NCBI GenBank assembly: GCA_963854835.1
Contig: OY978528.1
Location: 36,907,269 to 36,971,268 of the forward strand
Length of the DNA stretch: 64,000 nt
DNA from: Megamerina dolium
Lineage: Eukaryota; Arthropoda; Insecta; Diptera; Megamerinidae
Reading direction: 5' to 3'
Part shown: piece by piece, positions 21,253 through 33,349 of the stretch
Layout: every line of letters starts with the position of its first letter
Position numbering within the stretch: position 1 is the first letter of the stretch
Program-made: the position numbers and the translations under genes
The notes under the pieces: model-generated
Seen by the model: the letters and a program-made list of their open reading frames with translations, nothing else
Databases searched by the model: none
What the model was told of the DNA's origin: nothing

Positions 21253-21255
<3 letters not shown>
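19683..21255 (-). mobile_element. Tc1-like element family 3
   Basis: 1573 bp flanked by TA and (TA)n. TIR CAGTTACTCACTAAAGTAAG on both ends, then TACAC. A GTAAGTAAACAC word near 19797 repeats part of it internally. Confidence 0.95.
19857..20885 (-). pseudogene. Tc1-like transposase (DD34E) with a single nonsense codon
   Basis: One frame from ATG 20885 (MAPRGKEISMDLKELIIKYH) to TAA 19859-19857, about 342 codons, interrupted only by TAA at 20399-20397 directly after VIFSDESKFNIH (first Asp). Reading continues in the same frame with SDGRGKVWRKSNTEL, HGGGSVMVWRCL, FQQDNDPKHTA (second Asp) and SPDMNPIEHLWEHL (Glu), ending YPTKY. The catalytic residues are retained. The N-terminal half is related to family 1. 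One base change would explain the break. Confidence 0.9.
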
Positions 21256-21325
<70 letters not shown>

Positions 21326-21337
21326 CATTAATATATA
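21256..21337. repeat. (TA)n microsatellite between elements
   Basis: TA repeat continuing the split tract. Confidence 0.95.
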
Positions 21338-22982
21338 CAGTGGCTCCCAGCTTATTTCGTACAGTGACAGTTTAAAAATTGCTGCAGTCGTAATTCCTAA
21401 TATAGCAAAAATTTGAACAAAATATAAATGCCATTTTAGAAAGGAAGGTTTGTTTTTTATTTTCCAAAATTTACTTTTTCAAAATTTTAGTGTTTGACAC
21501 TATAAAAAAATAAAATAAGAAAAAAATAGGAAAATTCATGTCACAGCTTATTTCGTACAGTCTCTTTAAGTTCAAACTAAAAACAAAGTAAGTTGATTTT
21601 AATATTTAGTTGACATCCCTTAGCGTTAATGACAGCCTGGAGTCTATTTGGCATTGAATCCACCAATTTTTGAGTGATGTCTGGTGTGATTTTTTTCCAT
21701 TCTTCCATCAGTACCTTCTTTAGGTCTTGCTTATTAGAAATCTTGTGTGTTCTTATTTTATTGTCCAAAATAGACCAAAGATTTTCAATCACATTCATGT
21801 CAGGTGACTGTGGTGGTGGAGACATCAAGTGTGGGCAGTTCCAAATAAGCCAAGATTGCACAATCCCAGATTTATGTTTTGGGTCATTATCTTGGTAGTA
21901 CCGAAATTCTTCCCGCAAACCCAGTTTGTCTGCACTTTGAAGTAAATTGTTTTTCAGAATCTCGAGGTACTTCATTTTGTCCATTGTTTCCTCAATAAAA
22001 ACCAATTCACCTACTCCGGCTGCTGACATACAGGCCCAAACCATCACGCTACCGCCACCATGCTTCACTGTGGGCTTAAGGTTCTCCTTGTTTAGCTCGG
22101 TATTCGCTTTACGCCAAACATATGACATTCCGTCCGAGCCAAAAATATTAAACTTAGACTCATCCACGAAAATAACGGTATTCCAGAACGCAGGAGTCTT
22201 AATAATATGCTCTTTGGCGAAGTCAAGTCGGCGTTGTATATTCATTTTTGAAATGAATGGTTTCTTTCGGGCTACTCTACCGTTCAAGTCATGATTGCGC
22301 AGCACACGTCGGACAGTTTTAGCACTGGATGATTTTCCTATTTCACGCTGAACCTCTGCAGCCAACTTCGGAGCGGATAACTTTAGATTTTTCTTAATTT
22401 TTCGTACAATATAACGCTCGTCTGAAGCGTTGAAAATCTTATTAGGTGCTTCTCTGCCCTTGTTCTCCAACCGATTTTCGCGAACGAAGCGTTGAATGAT
22501 GTATTGGACAGTTGAGGCACTTAAATTTGTCATTTCAGCAATTTTTCGCACACTCTGACCTTTCCTAAAATGGTTAATTACCAGTTTACGCTGTTCCATC
22601 GTTGTACGACGACCCATAACGCTAAATGTTTAATTTACAGCACTTTAACTATTTAAAATAATAATAATAAAAATTGTTATAATAGTTAAAAAGGTCCAAA
22701 AACTCATACAATTCAAAAAAACTTTGTAACTGCGCGGCAGAATGAAACTTACTTACATTGAAGTTTGTGTACGAAATAAGATGTGAGCTGAAAATCAGCT
22801 GATCAATAGTTTTTCTCTCTTGCATGACAAAAAGAACAATTTTTGGGGTTCCCCTTATTAGGTTTACTAAACACATACATAGACATCTACATTCAAAACT
22901 TATTGATAAGTTTTTTAGTTTCGATGTTACAGCCATGTACATAAAAATATATACACTGTACGAAATAAGCTGTGAGCCACTG
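21338..22982 (-). mobile_element. Tc1-like element family 1, copy 2
   Basis: 1645 bp, TA on both sides, the same TIRs and internal repeats as 15089-16737. The two copies differ by scattered substitutions and small indels only, so the family moved recently. Confidence 0.95.
21577..22617 (-). CDS. Tc1-like transposase (DD34E), open frame with altered C-terminus
   Basis: 346 codons from ATG 22617 (MGRRTTMEQRKLVINHFRKG). It has the helix-turn-helix region, then IFVDESKFNIF (first Asp), HGGGSVMVWACM, YYQDNDPKHKS (second Asp) and SPDMNVIENLWSILD (Glu), all in one frame. Near 21610 two bases are missing compared with copy 1, so the last residues read CQLNIKINLLCF instead of CHTKY, and the stop is later. 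The catalytic core is complete. Whether the changed tail matters is unknown. Confidence 0.9.
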   Translation of the reverse strand: MGRRTTMEQRKLVINHFRKGQSVRKIAEMTNLSASTVQYIIQRFVRENRLENKGREAPNKIFNASDERYIVRKIKKNLKLSAPKLAAEVQREIGKSSSAKTVRRVLRNHDLNGRVARKKPFISKMNIQRRLDFAKEHIIKTPAFWNTVIFVDESKFNIFGSDGMSYVWRKANTELNKENLKPTVKHGGGSVMVWACMSAAGVGELVFIEETMDKMKYLEILKNNLLQSADKLGLREEFRYYQDNDPKHKSGIVQSWLIWNCPHLMSPPPQSPDMNVIENLWSILDNKIRTHKISNKQDLKKVLMEEWKKITPDITQKLVDSMPNRLQAVINAKGCQLNIKINLLCF

Positions 22983-23014
22983 TATATACATATATATATA
23001 TATACATTAATATA

Positions 23015-24675
23015 CAGTTATGTGAAAAATAATAAGGACAGATACGCGTCAAAACGAAACTTCAATACAATCTAAGTAAGCCGAGCAAATTGCTTCCAGT
23101 TAACGGTATATTATCGTCACTCACTATTTCCAAAAACAAGTTCCGTTACTTAAATGCAAAGTATTTGCACACATTTTGTTAAAAGTCATTCCGTGTTCAA
23201 CAAAGCCAACAAAGTACGGTTGTGCGAATTAATAAGGACATTGTGTCGTTTCAAAACAATATCGTAAATATCTTCACTAAAACTTGTTTTTTTTCAGAGA
23301 TAAGGTAAGAATACTACTTTAGTTTTAATACCAATCAATTAGAGCTTGGCTTTTTTCCTTATTGGATAGATATGGGAAAGGGTAAGCATTGCGATCTGAA
23401 AACTGGAGAACACATTAAAAATTTAGTCAAACAGGGGAATTCGTATAGAAAAGTGGCGGAATTTCTCAAAATTTCCAAAACAATGGTGGAGAACGCAGTT
23501 AAGAGGGTTCCCCAGAGTGAAACGCGTGGCAGAAAGCCAAAAATTACACTGTCAGTCAAAAAAATTTAATTCGCTGCGTTAAGAAGAATCCGTTTATCTC
23601 ATCCAAACAAATTAAAAGTGAGTTGAATATTGATGTCGATCCATCAACTATTCGCAAAGTGCTTATAAAGGAAAACTTCAAGTCTCGAAGCCCGAGAAAA
23701 GTGTCTATGCTATCCAAAAGGAACGTGCAACAAAGACTAAAGTTTGCTGATGAACATGTGTGTTGGTCTAAAGAAAAATGGCGTAACATTCTTTGGTCAG
23801 ACGAGACAAAAATAAACTTGTTTAATTCAGATCGAGGTATTCATCACGTAAGAAGACCTCCAAACACAGCCTATAATCCTAAATATACAATAAAGACCGT
23901 TAAACATTGCGGCGGGAACATTATGGTCTGGGGATCATTTTCATACAATGGTGAGGGGCCGCTCCATCGCATACAGGGCACTATGAAGGCAACAGATTAT
24001 GTTGCAATTCTTCAAGATTGTATGCTAACGTACGCTGAAGATAATATGCCACTTAGGTGGATATTTCAGCAAGACAATGACCCCAATCACACGGCGAAGT
24101 GTACAAAAGAGTGGTTTGGGGTCAACAAATTACTGTGATGGAGTGGCCACCACAATCCCCAGATCTAAACCCCATCGAAAATTTGTGGAATACAGTAAAA
24201 GCGTCAATAAGAGGAAAGTGTCCAAGTAACAGCGACGAGTTTTGGCAACTTATTCAAGATTCATGGAACGCAATTCCGGTTTCCGTCTGCAAAAACCTAG
24301 TTGATTCCATGCCGAAGCGATGTCGATCAGTTTTAAACAACCGAGGATTTTCGACGAAGTATTAATCAAATTAGAAATGAATTTTAACACAGACGAATGT
24401 AAACTAGTTTCTTTTTTTTATTTGATATTGTTAATTTTTAATTAAAACAAGAAGTGTCCTTATTTTTTTTCACATGCCAAAATCGCACCTAATGTTAAAG
24501 ATGAAAATAAATTTCAACAGTTTGCCATATCTGGCTAAAACTAAACAAAAAACTTTTCTTTAATTTGTTCGCAATAAATTAGTTCAGTTAACACCCTGTA
24601 ATTTCCCCACATTTCTGCGTCCGCATCAAGTTCGTTAACAGCATGCCACTGTCCTTATTATTTTTCACATAACTG
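23015..24675 (+). mobile_element. Tc1-like element family 4
   Basis: 1661 bp between TA dinucleotides. TIR CAGTTATGTGAAAAATAATA then AGGACA on both ends. Internal AATTAATAAGGACA (near 23227) and TGTCCTTATTTTTTTTCACAT (near 24453-24473, on the other side) form an IR/DR arrangement. Confidence 0.95.
23372..24365 (+). pseudogene. Tc1-like transposase (DD34E), two one-base deletions in A runs
   Basis: Starts MGKGKHCDLKTGEHIKNLVK at 23372. One A seems missing in the run at 23558-23564, after SVKK. The second segment has RNILWSDETKINLF (first Asp), KHCGGNIMVWGSF and FQQDNDPNHTA (second Asp). Another A seems missing near 24125, after FGVNK. The third segment reads VMEWPPQSPDLNPIENLW (Glu) and ends FSTKY at 24365. 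Apart from these two shifts the protein is complete, about 330 residues. It is related to family 5. Confidence 0.9.
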
Positions 24676-24687
24676 TATATATATATC

Positions 24688-24749
<62 letters not shown>

Positions 24750-24782
24750 TATATATAGATATATATATATATAAATATATCT

Positions 24783-24853
<71 letters not shown>

Positions 24854-24871
24854 TATATATATACATATATA
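24676..24871. repeat. (TA)n microsatellite between elements
   Basis: TA repeat with ATAAAT and TAGATA variants, a different variant mix from the tract before 23015. Confidence 0.95.
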
Positions 24872-26483
24872 CAGTTGTGTTCATAAAAATAACAGCACGG
24901 TGTCTGATATCACAAAGAAATTTTAGCTGTCGATTTTATTTTGTAGATGTACATATTGCTTTGTTCTTTAGTGTTCCTATTGGCCGTTATAACGGTATAT
25001 TATTATCAGAAAAAAAGTGTTTTTGTTACATACGCGATGAATTAGTCGAGCACGTGCTTTCAGGCCTGTTCATAATAATAGCAGCAAAAATTAAAAAAAA
25101 AATTCTCATTGCAAAAATTTAAAATTTACTGCATCTTTCGGTTAAATAGAAAAAAAATGCATCCTAATTTTTAACTTTCAATTCGAAAGCAAAATGGGCC
25201 GATCAAAACATTGTACCGCAGAAACTCGAAATTTAATAAAAAAATTGAGAGGAGATGGAAAATCCTACCGAGAAATAGAGAGAATTATTGGATGCAGCTC
25301 TAAAATGATCTTAAATGCGTTAAAGTGGCAAAATAAGCGTGAAATGCGTGGTCCAAAGCGTGCAACTAGTGCTCGCATTGACCGCAAAATTGTTCAAATG
25401 GCAGAACAATTTCCAAAAATCAGCTCCAAGCAAATCAAACAGGAGCTTGAACTGTCGGTAAGTTCAGTAACGGTAAGGAGAAGATTATTGGAAGCTAATT
25501 TGCCGGCCAGAAGTCCTCGAAAAGTACCTCTACTAAGCAAAAGACATGTTACTAAAAGATTGGAGTTCGCCGAGGAACATGTGAATTGGCCCATTCAAAA
25601 ATGGCGCAATATTTTATGGTCCGACGAGAGCAAAATTATTCTTTATGGCTCTAAAGGATGTCGCCAATATGTTAGAAGACCAGCCAATACAGCATATGAC
25701 CCAAAATACACTGTTAAGACCGTAAAACATGGTGGCGCTAAAATTATGGTTTGGGCATGTTTTTCTTATTATGGTGTTGGACCAATACATAAGATTTCCG
25801 GGATCATGGATCAATTTGTGTACTTGGAAATTCTCGAAGAAACTATGCTTCCATATGCAGAGGACAATATGCCGTTGAAATGGGTTTATCAGCAGGATAA
25901 CGACACAAAGCATACCAGCGAGCGGGCAAAATCGTGGTTTCGGGAGAAGAAAATCGATGTGATGGAGTGGCCGGCACAATCACCGGACCTTAATCCCATC
26001 GAAAACCTGTGGGGTGATGTTAAAACTGCTGTAAGTGAAGCTAATCCTAAAAACACCACTGAACTCTGGGAGAAAGTACGCGAGGCTTGGTATGCAATAC
26101 CCACTGAAAGGTGTGAAAAGTTGGTCGACTCCATGCGACGCAGATGTATTGCAGTCATCAAAAACGCTGGCCATGCCACTAAATATTAATTGAAAAATCA
26201 TATGAGAGACTGAAATCCAAGTTAAGTTTTTTCATTTATTTTTTTTTAATTAATGTCTCCAAATGTACTAAGTGCTGCTATTTTTATGAACAACATGAAT
26301 TAGTATTTTTTATCTACAATAACTAAGTTTAATAAAAATGAAGTATTATTTTATTCATTTTTTTACATATGTTGGTTGCTTTTTATTTGCCAATAATCTT
26401 TTTAATAGAAAAATAAATGCCATATAAATTATCTTGAATTTTTCATCATCAATGTCGCGCTGCTATTTTTATGAACACAACTG
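24872..26483 (+). mobile_element. Tc1-like element family 5, apparently intact
   Basis: 1612 bp between TA dinucleotides inside (TA)n. TIR CAGTTGTGTTCATAAAAATA then ACAGC. Internal copies of the word occur at about 25067-25085 and 26273-26296 (IR/DR). Confidence 0.95.
25194..26189 (+). CDS. Tc1-like transposase (DD34E), complete
   Basis: 331 codons, ATG 25194 to TAA 26187-26189, no lesion. MGRSKHCTAETRNLIKKLRG begins the helix-turn-helix DNA-binding region. SPRKVPLLSKRHV links to the catalytic domain: NILWSDESKIILY (first Asp), HGGAKIMVWACF, YQQDNDTKHTS (second Asp) and SPDLNPIENLWGDV (Glu). It ends HATKY. The usual Pro after QDND is Thr here. Cut-and-paste DNA transposase acting in the nucleus on its own TIRs. 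The best candidate for a working enzyme in the window, with the spliced gene at 17727-18806. Confidence 0.95.
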   Translation: MGRSKHCTAETRNLIKKLRGDGKSYREIERIIGCSSKMILNALKWQNKREMRGPKRATSARIDRKIVQMAEQFPKISSKQIKQELELSVSSVTVRRRLLEANLPARSPRKVPLLSKRHVTKRLEFAEEHVNWPIQKWRNILWSDESKIILYGSKGCRQYVRRPANTAYDPKYTVKTVKHGGAKIMVWACFSYYGVGPIHKISGIMDQFVYLEILEETMLPYAEDNMPLKWVYQQDNDTKHTSERAKSWFREKKIDVMEWPAQSPDLNPIENLWGDVKTAVSEANPKNTTELWEKVREAWYAIPTERCEKLVDSMRRRCIAVIKNAGHATKY

Positions 26484-27243
<760 letters not shown>

Positions 27244-27919
27244 TTTTTTTTCTTTATTAGAAAGCGTTTATATGCCATGGAAGTTACTTTGAAAATTTTC
27301 AGGTTAATATCTATATGCATGCCTAAGACTTGAAATTTGTATTTAAATACCCAATTGTCAAATACGATAACTTGTGTAATATATAATTTATTTTTTTGAA
27401 TATTATTTTACTATGATCATCAGCTGCTGATATTTCCTGATTAGATGAAGTGTTTTTTTTTCAAGTTAAAGGCGTGTCGTGTTCAGACTCAGAAAAATAA
27501 GGCTAAAAGCTGTTTACAGACAGATGAAATAAAAGTCAGTATTATCCCTATAGATAAATTCGAAAGAAACCCAGCATTATGGCGAATTAGCAGGCAGTTT
27601 TGAAGTCCAGATATACTCGACTATATTAAAAATTTGGATTTATACATTGATAATAATAAATGAATCGAGCTACGAACAACTTTTTCAAAATTCAACTTGC
27701 ATGATGCAAGAAAAGCTAACGGAATTCAACCTAAATGGAGCAGTCACAAAAATTTTCTATGATGAAACTCAAAAGGTTCTGCCGGTCGGAACCTGTCAAT
27801 ATAAGTAAGTCTCGTTCAGTGTCATCCGAGAGAAGCTCGACCAAAGGGTTCTTCGAAGCATAATTATATTTTAAAATTTTTGATTAATTGAATAAATTAA
27901 ATTTTTGTTTAATCAACAT
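27244..27919. other. AT-rich spacer; its right end is the target region of the next LINE
   Basis: No gene seen. The end (TTAATCAACATCATGATTA) resembles sequence near 50805, so the LINE probably landed in an older dispersed repeat. Confidence 0.4.
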
Positions 27920-27927
27920 CATGATTA

Positions 27928-28539
27928 AGGCTAAGCTCAGGCTACTGGGGGGGTCACTGGTGGCGGATCGTGAACGGCCTGTCTGTGGACTTGTCCACCT
28001 ACAGGTTAGCTGCGAATAAACAATAAGCAGTCCCCGACCAAGAGCGGCATCAGCGAGGACGCTGATTAAAAGTCTCGCAAGTCCAAAGATGCAGATGTGA
28101 CAAGCGGGTAAGCGCCGCTATAAGCGCTCCCCGCTTATAGCGTAAGAAGGAACCCCAGTACGTCTCCTCTTAAATTAGAAGGTGTACTGGACAGACCGTT
28201 GCACGCTACAGCACGCTGGGAGTCTCCGAATTCACCGTTGGCCATTTCCGCTGACGGTGCTGAAGGAGTGCTGTGAGCTTGCTCTGCCGAGGTGTAAGCT
28301 GTGGCGTGTAGCTGAAACCAGCCACTTCGGTCCCTGGTCAGGGAGTGTCATTGGATGCAGGAGTTATAGCCTGCATTGCCCCGGGTGAGCGCTGGTCCGT
28401 CCGTGTATTCCGGGATCGGTAAAGCGTAGGTCAGGCCTCAGGGAACTGGGGTAGGGGTTTTTCATCCCCGAGAGTATACCCGATCCTGACTATTACGGCC
28501 CGCCCATCTGCACACGATGCGCTGGTAAAATAAAAAAGA
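27928..28539 (+). promoter_or_regulatory. LINE 5' UTR, probable internal promoter region
   Basis: About 610 bp between the target-site duplication and the first ORF1 ATG, distinctly GC-richer than the flanks. LINEs of this type carry their promoter in this region. No specific promoter motif could be assigned. Confidence 0.45.
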
Positions 28540-30061
28540 ATGGAACAAAACAAGGAAAGCAAAATAACAGAAAATAAAGATCAAGTGGAGGAAAGCGTAG
28601 TCGCTTTCAGGAAAAGCTCGTTGGTGTCCAGATCACCAGCAAAGGTTAACACAAGGGTGGCGGAAGCCCAGATGGACTCAAGTGAGAAGGAAAAAAATCC
28701 CGATTACTCGACGCCTACCACTGCCAATGGTGCCGGAAGTGCTGTAAGCAGTTCTACGACCAGAAAAGCAGCATGTGCGTCGGAGACTCAATCGGTGAAA
28801 ACCCCTCAGGTGAACGGATCCCCTAGATTGGATCTAATTCTCAAGATGAGAGTTCTTGAAGAGGATTCCTTTGCGAAATGCAGGAATGTACTCCGAAAGA
28901 TGAAGCAGGCAATGCAGACAGAGGAACGTTAGCATGGACGTGAAAGACGGAGTATCCGAACGACAGAGGAACGTGAGCATGGACGTGAAAGACGGAGTAT
29001 CCGAACTAAGCGAACTGTTTGACGTAATAGAAAGTTATAGGAAGAGCTGGAAGGCGACGGAAGTAGAAACAGAGAAAGAGCGGGAAGTTAAAGCTTCGCG
29101 CTTAACTAATACAAAAGTAGCGGATGATAGTACGCCGTTAACATGCCTTAACAAACGCGTCGCAACAAGCCCTGTTGTTCCCGAATCCGGCAAGAAGACA
29201 AGGTCCAAAGAGCCAGAAGGTTGGTTGACGGTAAACCGAAGAAAGCCGAGATCTAAAGAACCGAAAATGGTGTGTAGTGGTACTTCAGCACTAAAAGAGA
29301 GCGACAAAAAGAAGCAAGTTGTGATAAATAAGAGCAAACCCAAGACACTGAGGGATCGCCCAGAAGCTGTACTTGTGAAGCCGACAGAAGGTACCAGTTA
29401 CGCGGAAATTCTTAGAGACCTCCGTCAGAAGGTAAAACCAGAAGAAGCTGAAATCGCAATACGTTGTGTTAAGAAGACAAGGGATGGATCCATACTACTA
29501 GAGCTTGCAAAAGGAGGGAAGAAATAACAGTTCTGCAAAGCAATAAAAAACTCGTTGAAAGACACCGCGACGGTGAAAGGTCTCAAAACAAGGGCCACTA
29601 TCGAGATTCGAGATTTAGATTCGTTCACGGACTCAGAGGAGGTTTCCGCAGCAGATAGAGAAGCCGTTAAGAAGCCAGAGGAACAAGTTGGAGTCCGGTT
29701 GACAAAAGCAAACAGTAGGGAACAATGTCGCGCGTTTGTGACTTTGTCAGTAGAAGCAGCAAATATCATCCTTAAAACACAGCGCATAAAGATTGGATGG
29801 ACCAGATGTAGGGTGAAACAGCTGGATGAAATTAAACACTGTTATAGATGCTTCGGGTCTGGGCACCTCCAAGCGGACTGTAATGGGCCAGATAGGAAAG
29901 GCCAGGGATTATGCATACGTTGCGGAGAAAGCTGACACATGATACGAGATTGCATAAATCCCCCAAAATTCTGTCTCTGCGCACATGAAAATTTTAAGGA
30001 GCTAAATCATATACCAGGTACGAGCAAATGTGCGGCTTATAAGAAACCAGCGAAGAGATGA
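28540..30061 (+). pseudogene. LINE ORF1 (gag-like), four lesions
   Basis: Starts MEQNKESKITENKDQVEESV. A one-base deletion near 28920 shifts the frame. A 45-bp in-frame tandem duplication follows (28920-29010: QRNVSMDVKDGVSE twice). Then WLTVNRRKPRSK and SYAEILRDLRQKVKPEE, the gag core. In-frame TAA at 29525-29527 and TGA at 29933-29935 interrupt the second half, the latter inside the second of two knuckles (CYRCFGSGHLQADC, then CIRCGES/HMIRDC). The frame ends at TGA 30059-30061, overlapping the ORF2 ATG. RNA-binding role as for other LINE ORF1 proteins. Not functional here. Confidence 0.85.
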
Positions 30062-32981
30062 TGAAGATACTTCAAGCAAACCTATATAGAAGTAAAACAG
30101 CTGATGCGCTTTTACCTCAGATAGTCGCAGAACATGAAGTTGATATGGTGATTATCAGTGAGCAATACAAGAAAATTGAAAGCGGAACATGGCTTGAAGA
30201 TGACGCGTCAACAGCAGCCATTTGGATACCTATAACCAGCAGCATTCAGGTCACTGACAGCGGCAGAGGATCTTGTTACGTTTATGTACGTATTAAGAGT
30301 GTTACATTGGTGAGCTGTTATCTTACTCCGAGCGATGATATAATGACCTTCCAGGATAAACTGAATGACATCGAAGACAAGGCTCTAGAACTCGAAGGAG
30401 CTTTAGTTGTAGCAGGTGATTTTAACTCCCGTGCTCCGGAGTGGGGTATGCCAACGATGGACGCCCGAGGTCGTAGGGTAGTGGACATGGCTTCAAGGCT
30501 TAGCCGTATTGTTATAAACACGGGCACAGCAAGGACGTTTAGACGGCCAGGCTGCGAGAGCACCACACCAGACATAACGTTTGCTACAGAATCAATAGCT
30601 GGGAAAATTATTTGCTGGAGGGTACTAGAGGATTTCACGGCCAGTGACCATCAGTACATCTCCTACTCTTATCAGTTTCAAGGCCAAAAAGATGCTCCAG
30701 TGGATGGCGTCAAAATACCGCGCAAATGGAATGTGGATAGAACAGAGACGTACTGCGGACGGAGTTCAATAGACGAGCAAATATGGTTGACCAAACCCAT
30801 GCTGCTAGGAAAATAGTTACTCAAACAATGAGCGCGATTAAAAAGGCTTGTGATGATTCCATGCCGAAAACGGGATACAGGCGACACAAATCGGTATACT
30901 GGTGGAATGAAAAAGTTGCAAAACTGAGACGAATCTGCCTGTAGTGTAGACGCATTCTAACAAGGGCCAGACGTAGAGAAAACTTTATTATAGAGCGTGC
31001 AGCATACAAGAATGCAAAGGCAGAACTCAAGTCTGCTATTTTCCGCAGCAAAAATGAAAAGTGGGCTGAGCTATGCAAAGACGTAAACAACGATCCCTGG
31101 GGACTAGGATACAAAATCGTTATGAAGAAACTAGGTAGCAAAGTTGTGACAAATGATATGGATGAAGAAACAATGGAGAATATAGTCTCGACCTTGTTTC
31201 CACAACATCCCTTACGGCCGGAGGATCCAGTTAGAGAACCAGGATAAATTCTGCTTTTCAGCGAAGAAGAACTAGAATATGCAGCAAATACGCTTAAAAA
31301 TAAGAAGGCACCAGGCCCCGACAAAATCCCAGGAGAAGTATTAAAGGAACTTGTACACCACCAGCCGCAGGTACTGTTAGATATGTACAACGCATGTCTC
31401 AAAGAAGGGATATTTCCAGAGGTGTGGAAGAACCAACAACTAATTCTGGTAAGCAAAGGCAAAGGTGACCCAATGACACCAGGTGCATATCGCCCACTCT
31501 GTATGCTTGATACAGCTGGGAAATTATTAGAGAAGCTTCTTAAACCTCGTATCACAGCTGCAATACAAGCAGCCGGCGGGCTCAGTAACAGGCAGCATGA
31601 TTTTAGAAAAGGAAGGTCTACCGTGGGAGCGATTCAAGAAGTGGTGGAAGCAGCCTCGATAACAAAAAGAGGTAACCACTATTCTAGACCAGTAGTCTTG
31701 CTAGCGACCCTAGATGTTAGTAACGCGTTCAACAGCGTGAAATGGTCGGACATGATAGAAGCCTTAGAACAACGCTTCCGGATACCTGCATACTTGAGTA
31801 GAATGATACGCAGCTATTTATGTAACCGCGTACTCACATACAATACAAACGCTGGACCAAAGACGAAAAAAATAACGGCTGGTGCATCCCAAGGCTCAAT
31901 CCTCGGTCCAGATCTCTGGAATATAAGTTACGATGAAATACTACGCATAGAAATGCCAGACGACACATTCCTAGTGGGCTTTGCAGATGATATAGCAGCT
32001 GTTATAACTGCGAGAAATACAGTAGAAGCACAACGAAAACTCAATCAAGTGATGATACGCACGCAAGAATGGCTAAATTCTCACGGACTTCAGTTAGCAA
32101 CGCAGAAAACTGAACTGCTGCTCATAACGGGGCGTCAAATTCCTTTGGAGGTAGATATGTATATAAACGACGAACAAATAACTACACAGAAGGTGGTTAA
32201 ATATCTAGGAGTTAGATTGTACTCCAAGCTCACATATACGGCGCAATTGCAGTATGCTACAAACAAAGCAGCTAAAGTTACAGCATCACTAAGCAAACTG
32301 ATGGCAAACATCGGTGGACCGTTGCCTAGCAAGCGTAAAAACCATTCCATCCTACTATATGGATGTGAACTATGGGCCGACACACTCAAAACGGGTTGCA
32401 GAAGGAAAATTATATCAGCTGTACAAAGGACTATGGCCCTACGAATAACATGTGCCTATCGCACAGTGTCGTATAGTGCGGTGCTGGCAATAGGGGGTGT
32501 AACACCAATTGACCTGCTAGCAGAAGAGCGAAAAAAGTTGTACCTACTAAAAAAAACTGGAGGCTATACACCACAAGCTGAAAAGCAAATAAGAGAGCAG
32601 GCAATTAATATCTGGCAAGAGAAATGGGAGAACGACACGTATGGCAGATGGACCATAAAAATTAAGGTTAATTATTACCTAACCCAGTTGTTATCTGGCC
32701 ACGGCTATTTCTGTAAATATTTACATAGAATGGGGAAGAGAGCGCATGCCAGATGCGTATACGATGATGCGGAAGAAGACGACGTAGAGCATTCTTTCTT
32801 CAGTTGCGAAAGATGGAGTAATGAAAGGAGCGTATTGGAGCAGCAAATCGGGTTATGGACAGTTGAAAACCTGGTCGAAAAACTGTTACACAGCGAAGAA
32901 AACTGGAACGCTATTTCGCGGTATACGGAATGCGTACTCAGAAGAAAGAAGCGGGACCTGGACGCAGGTCAAAACGAGTGA
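30058..32981 (+). pseudogene. LINE ORF2 (endonuclease, reverse transcriptase), broken
   Basis: The endonuclease segment is open to 30816: MMKILQANLYRSK, VAGDFNSRAPEWG, TPDITFA and SDHQYISY. A frameshift near 30770, then stops TAG near 30943 and TAA near 31245, interrupt the linker (NKKAPGPDKIPGEVL is still readable). From 31383 to 32981 the RT is open: AYRPLCMLDT, RKGRSTVGAIQ, DVSNAFNSVKW, GASQGSILGPDLWN, GFADDIAAVI, then a C-terminal zinc-like CVYDDAEEDDVEHSFFSC. A few codons seem to be missing near 32340 (SKRKNHSILLYGCE). The usual first Gly of the FGFRKG block reads Asp. Confidence 0.87.
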
Positions 32982-33005
32982 AGTCTAATAAAAACTCACT
33001 AGGGC

Positions 33006-33043
33006 CCTACCCCGAAGTAATACTACCGTGGTTCCGGGGTAGG
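33006..33043 (+). other. 3' UTR hairpin of the R1-like LINE
   Basis: A perfect 9-bp stem CCTACCCCG/CGGGGTAGG closes a 20-nt loop AAGTAATACTACCGTGGTTC. A related hairpin lies at 44219-44256. Probably part of the RNA structure recognised by the RT. Confidence 0.7.
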
Positions 33044-33177
33044 TTCAAAGGTCCTTGATGGAGGGGGAAGTTTTTTAGTGTCTGCGACGACACACTCTGT
33101 AATTGTGACGATAGTTACGGATCAGTGGGTCAGCCATTTTGTTACCTCCTCACCGCAAAAAAAAAAAAACATGATTA

Positions 33178-33349
33178 CTCGAATAATTTGTTATTTAATT
33201 AACCAAAGTTTTGGTTAAAGAAAAAATTGATTAATCAGAAAGTTTGATTAAAGGATAATAGTACGGCTCTAAATTTAGATATAAATTTTCAGAAAATCGA
33301 ATCGCATTTATTTCTATAATGTTAAAACCTTTGTTATTTTGCAAAAATA
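33178..33349. other. AT-rich dispersed repeat flank
   Basis: GATTAATCAGAA.GTTTGATTAA and GTACGGCTCTA words recur near 48650-48715. A decayed repeat that formed the landing site of the LINE. Confidence 0.4.

Larger units (their letters stand above)
27928..33169 (+). mobile_element. Full-length R1-clade-like LINE with TSD and poly(A)
   Basis: 5242 bp bounded by an 8-bp direct repeat CATGATTA (27920-27927 and 33170-33177). It ends in a run of 13 A. A GC-richer 5' UTR of about 600 bp precedes ORF1 (28540) and ORF2 (30058). Wording such as GAYRPLCMLDTAGKLLEKL, FADDIA and the C-terminal DDVEHSFFSCERW places it in or near the R1 clade. It is a different family from the LINE at 1-3545. Several lesions make it inactive. 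Confidence 0.9.
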
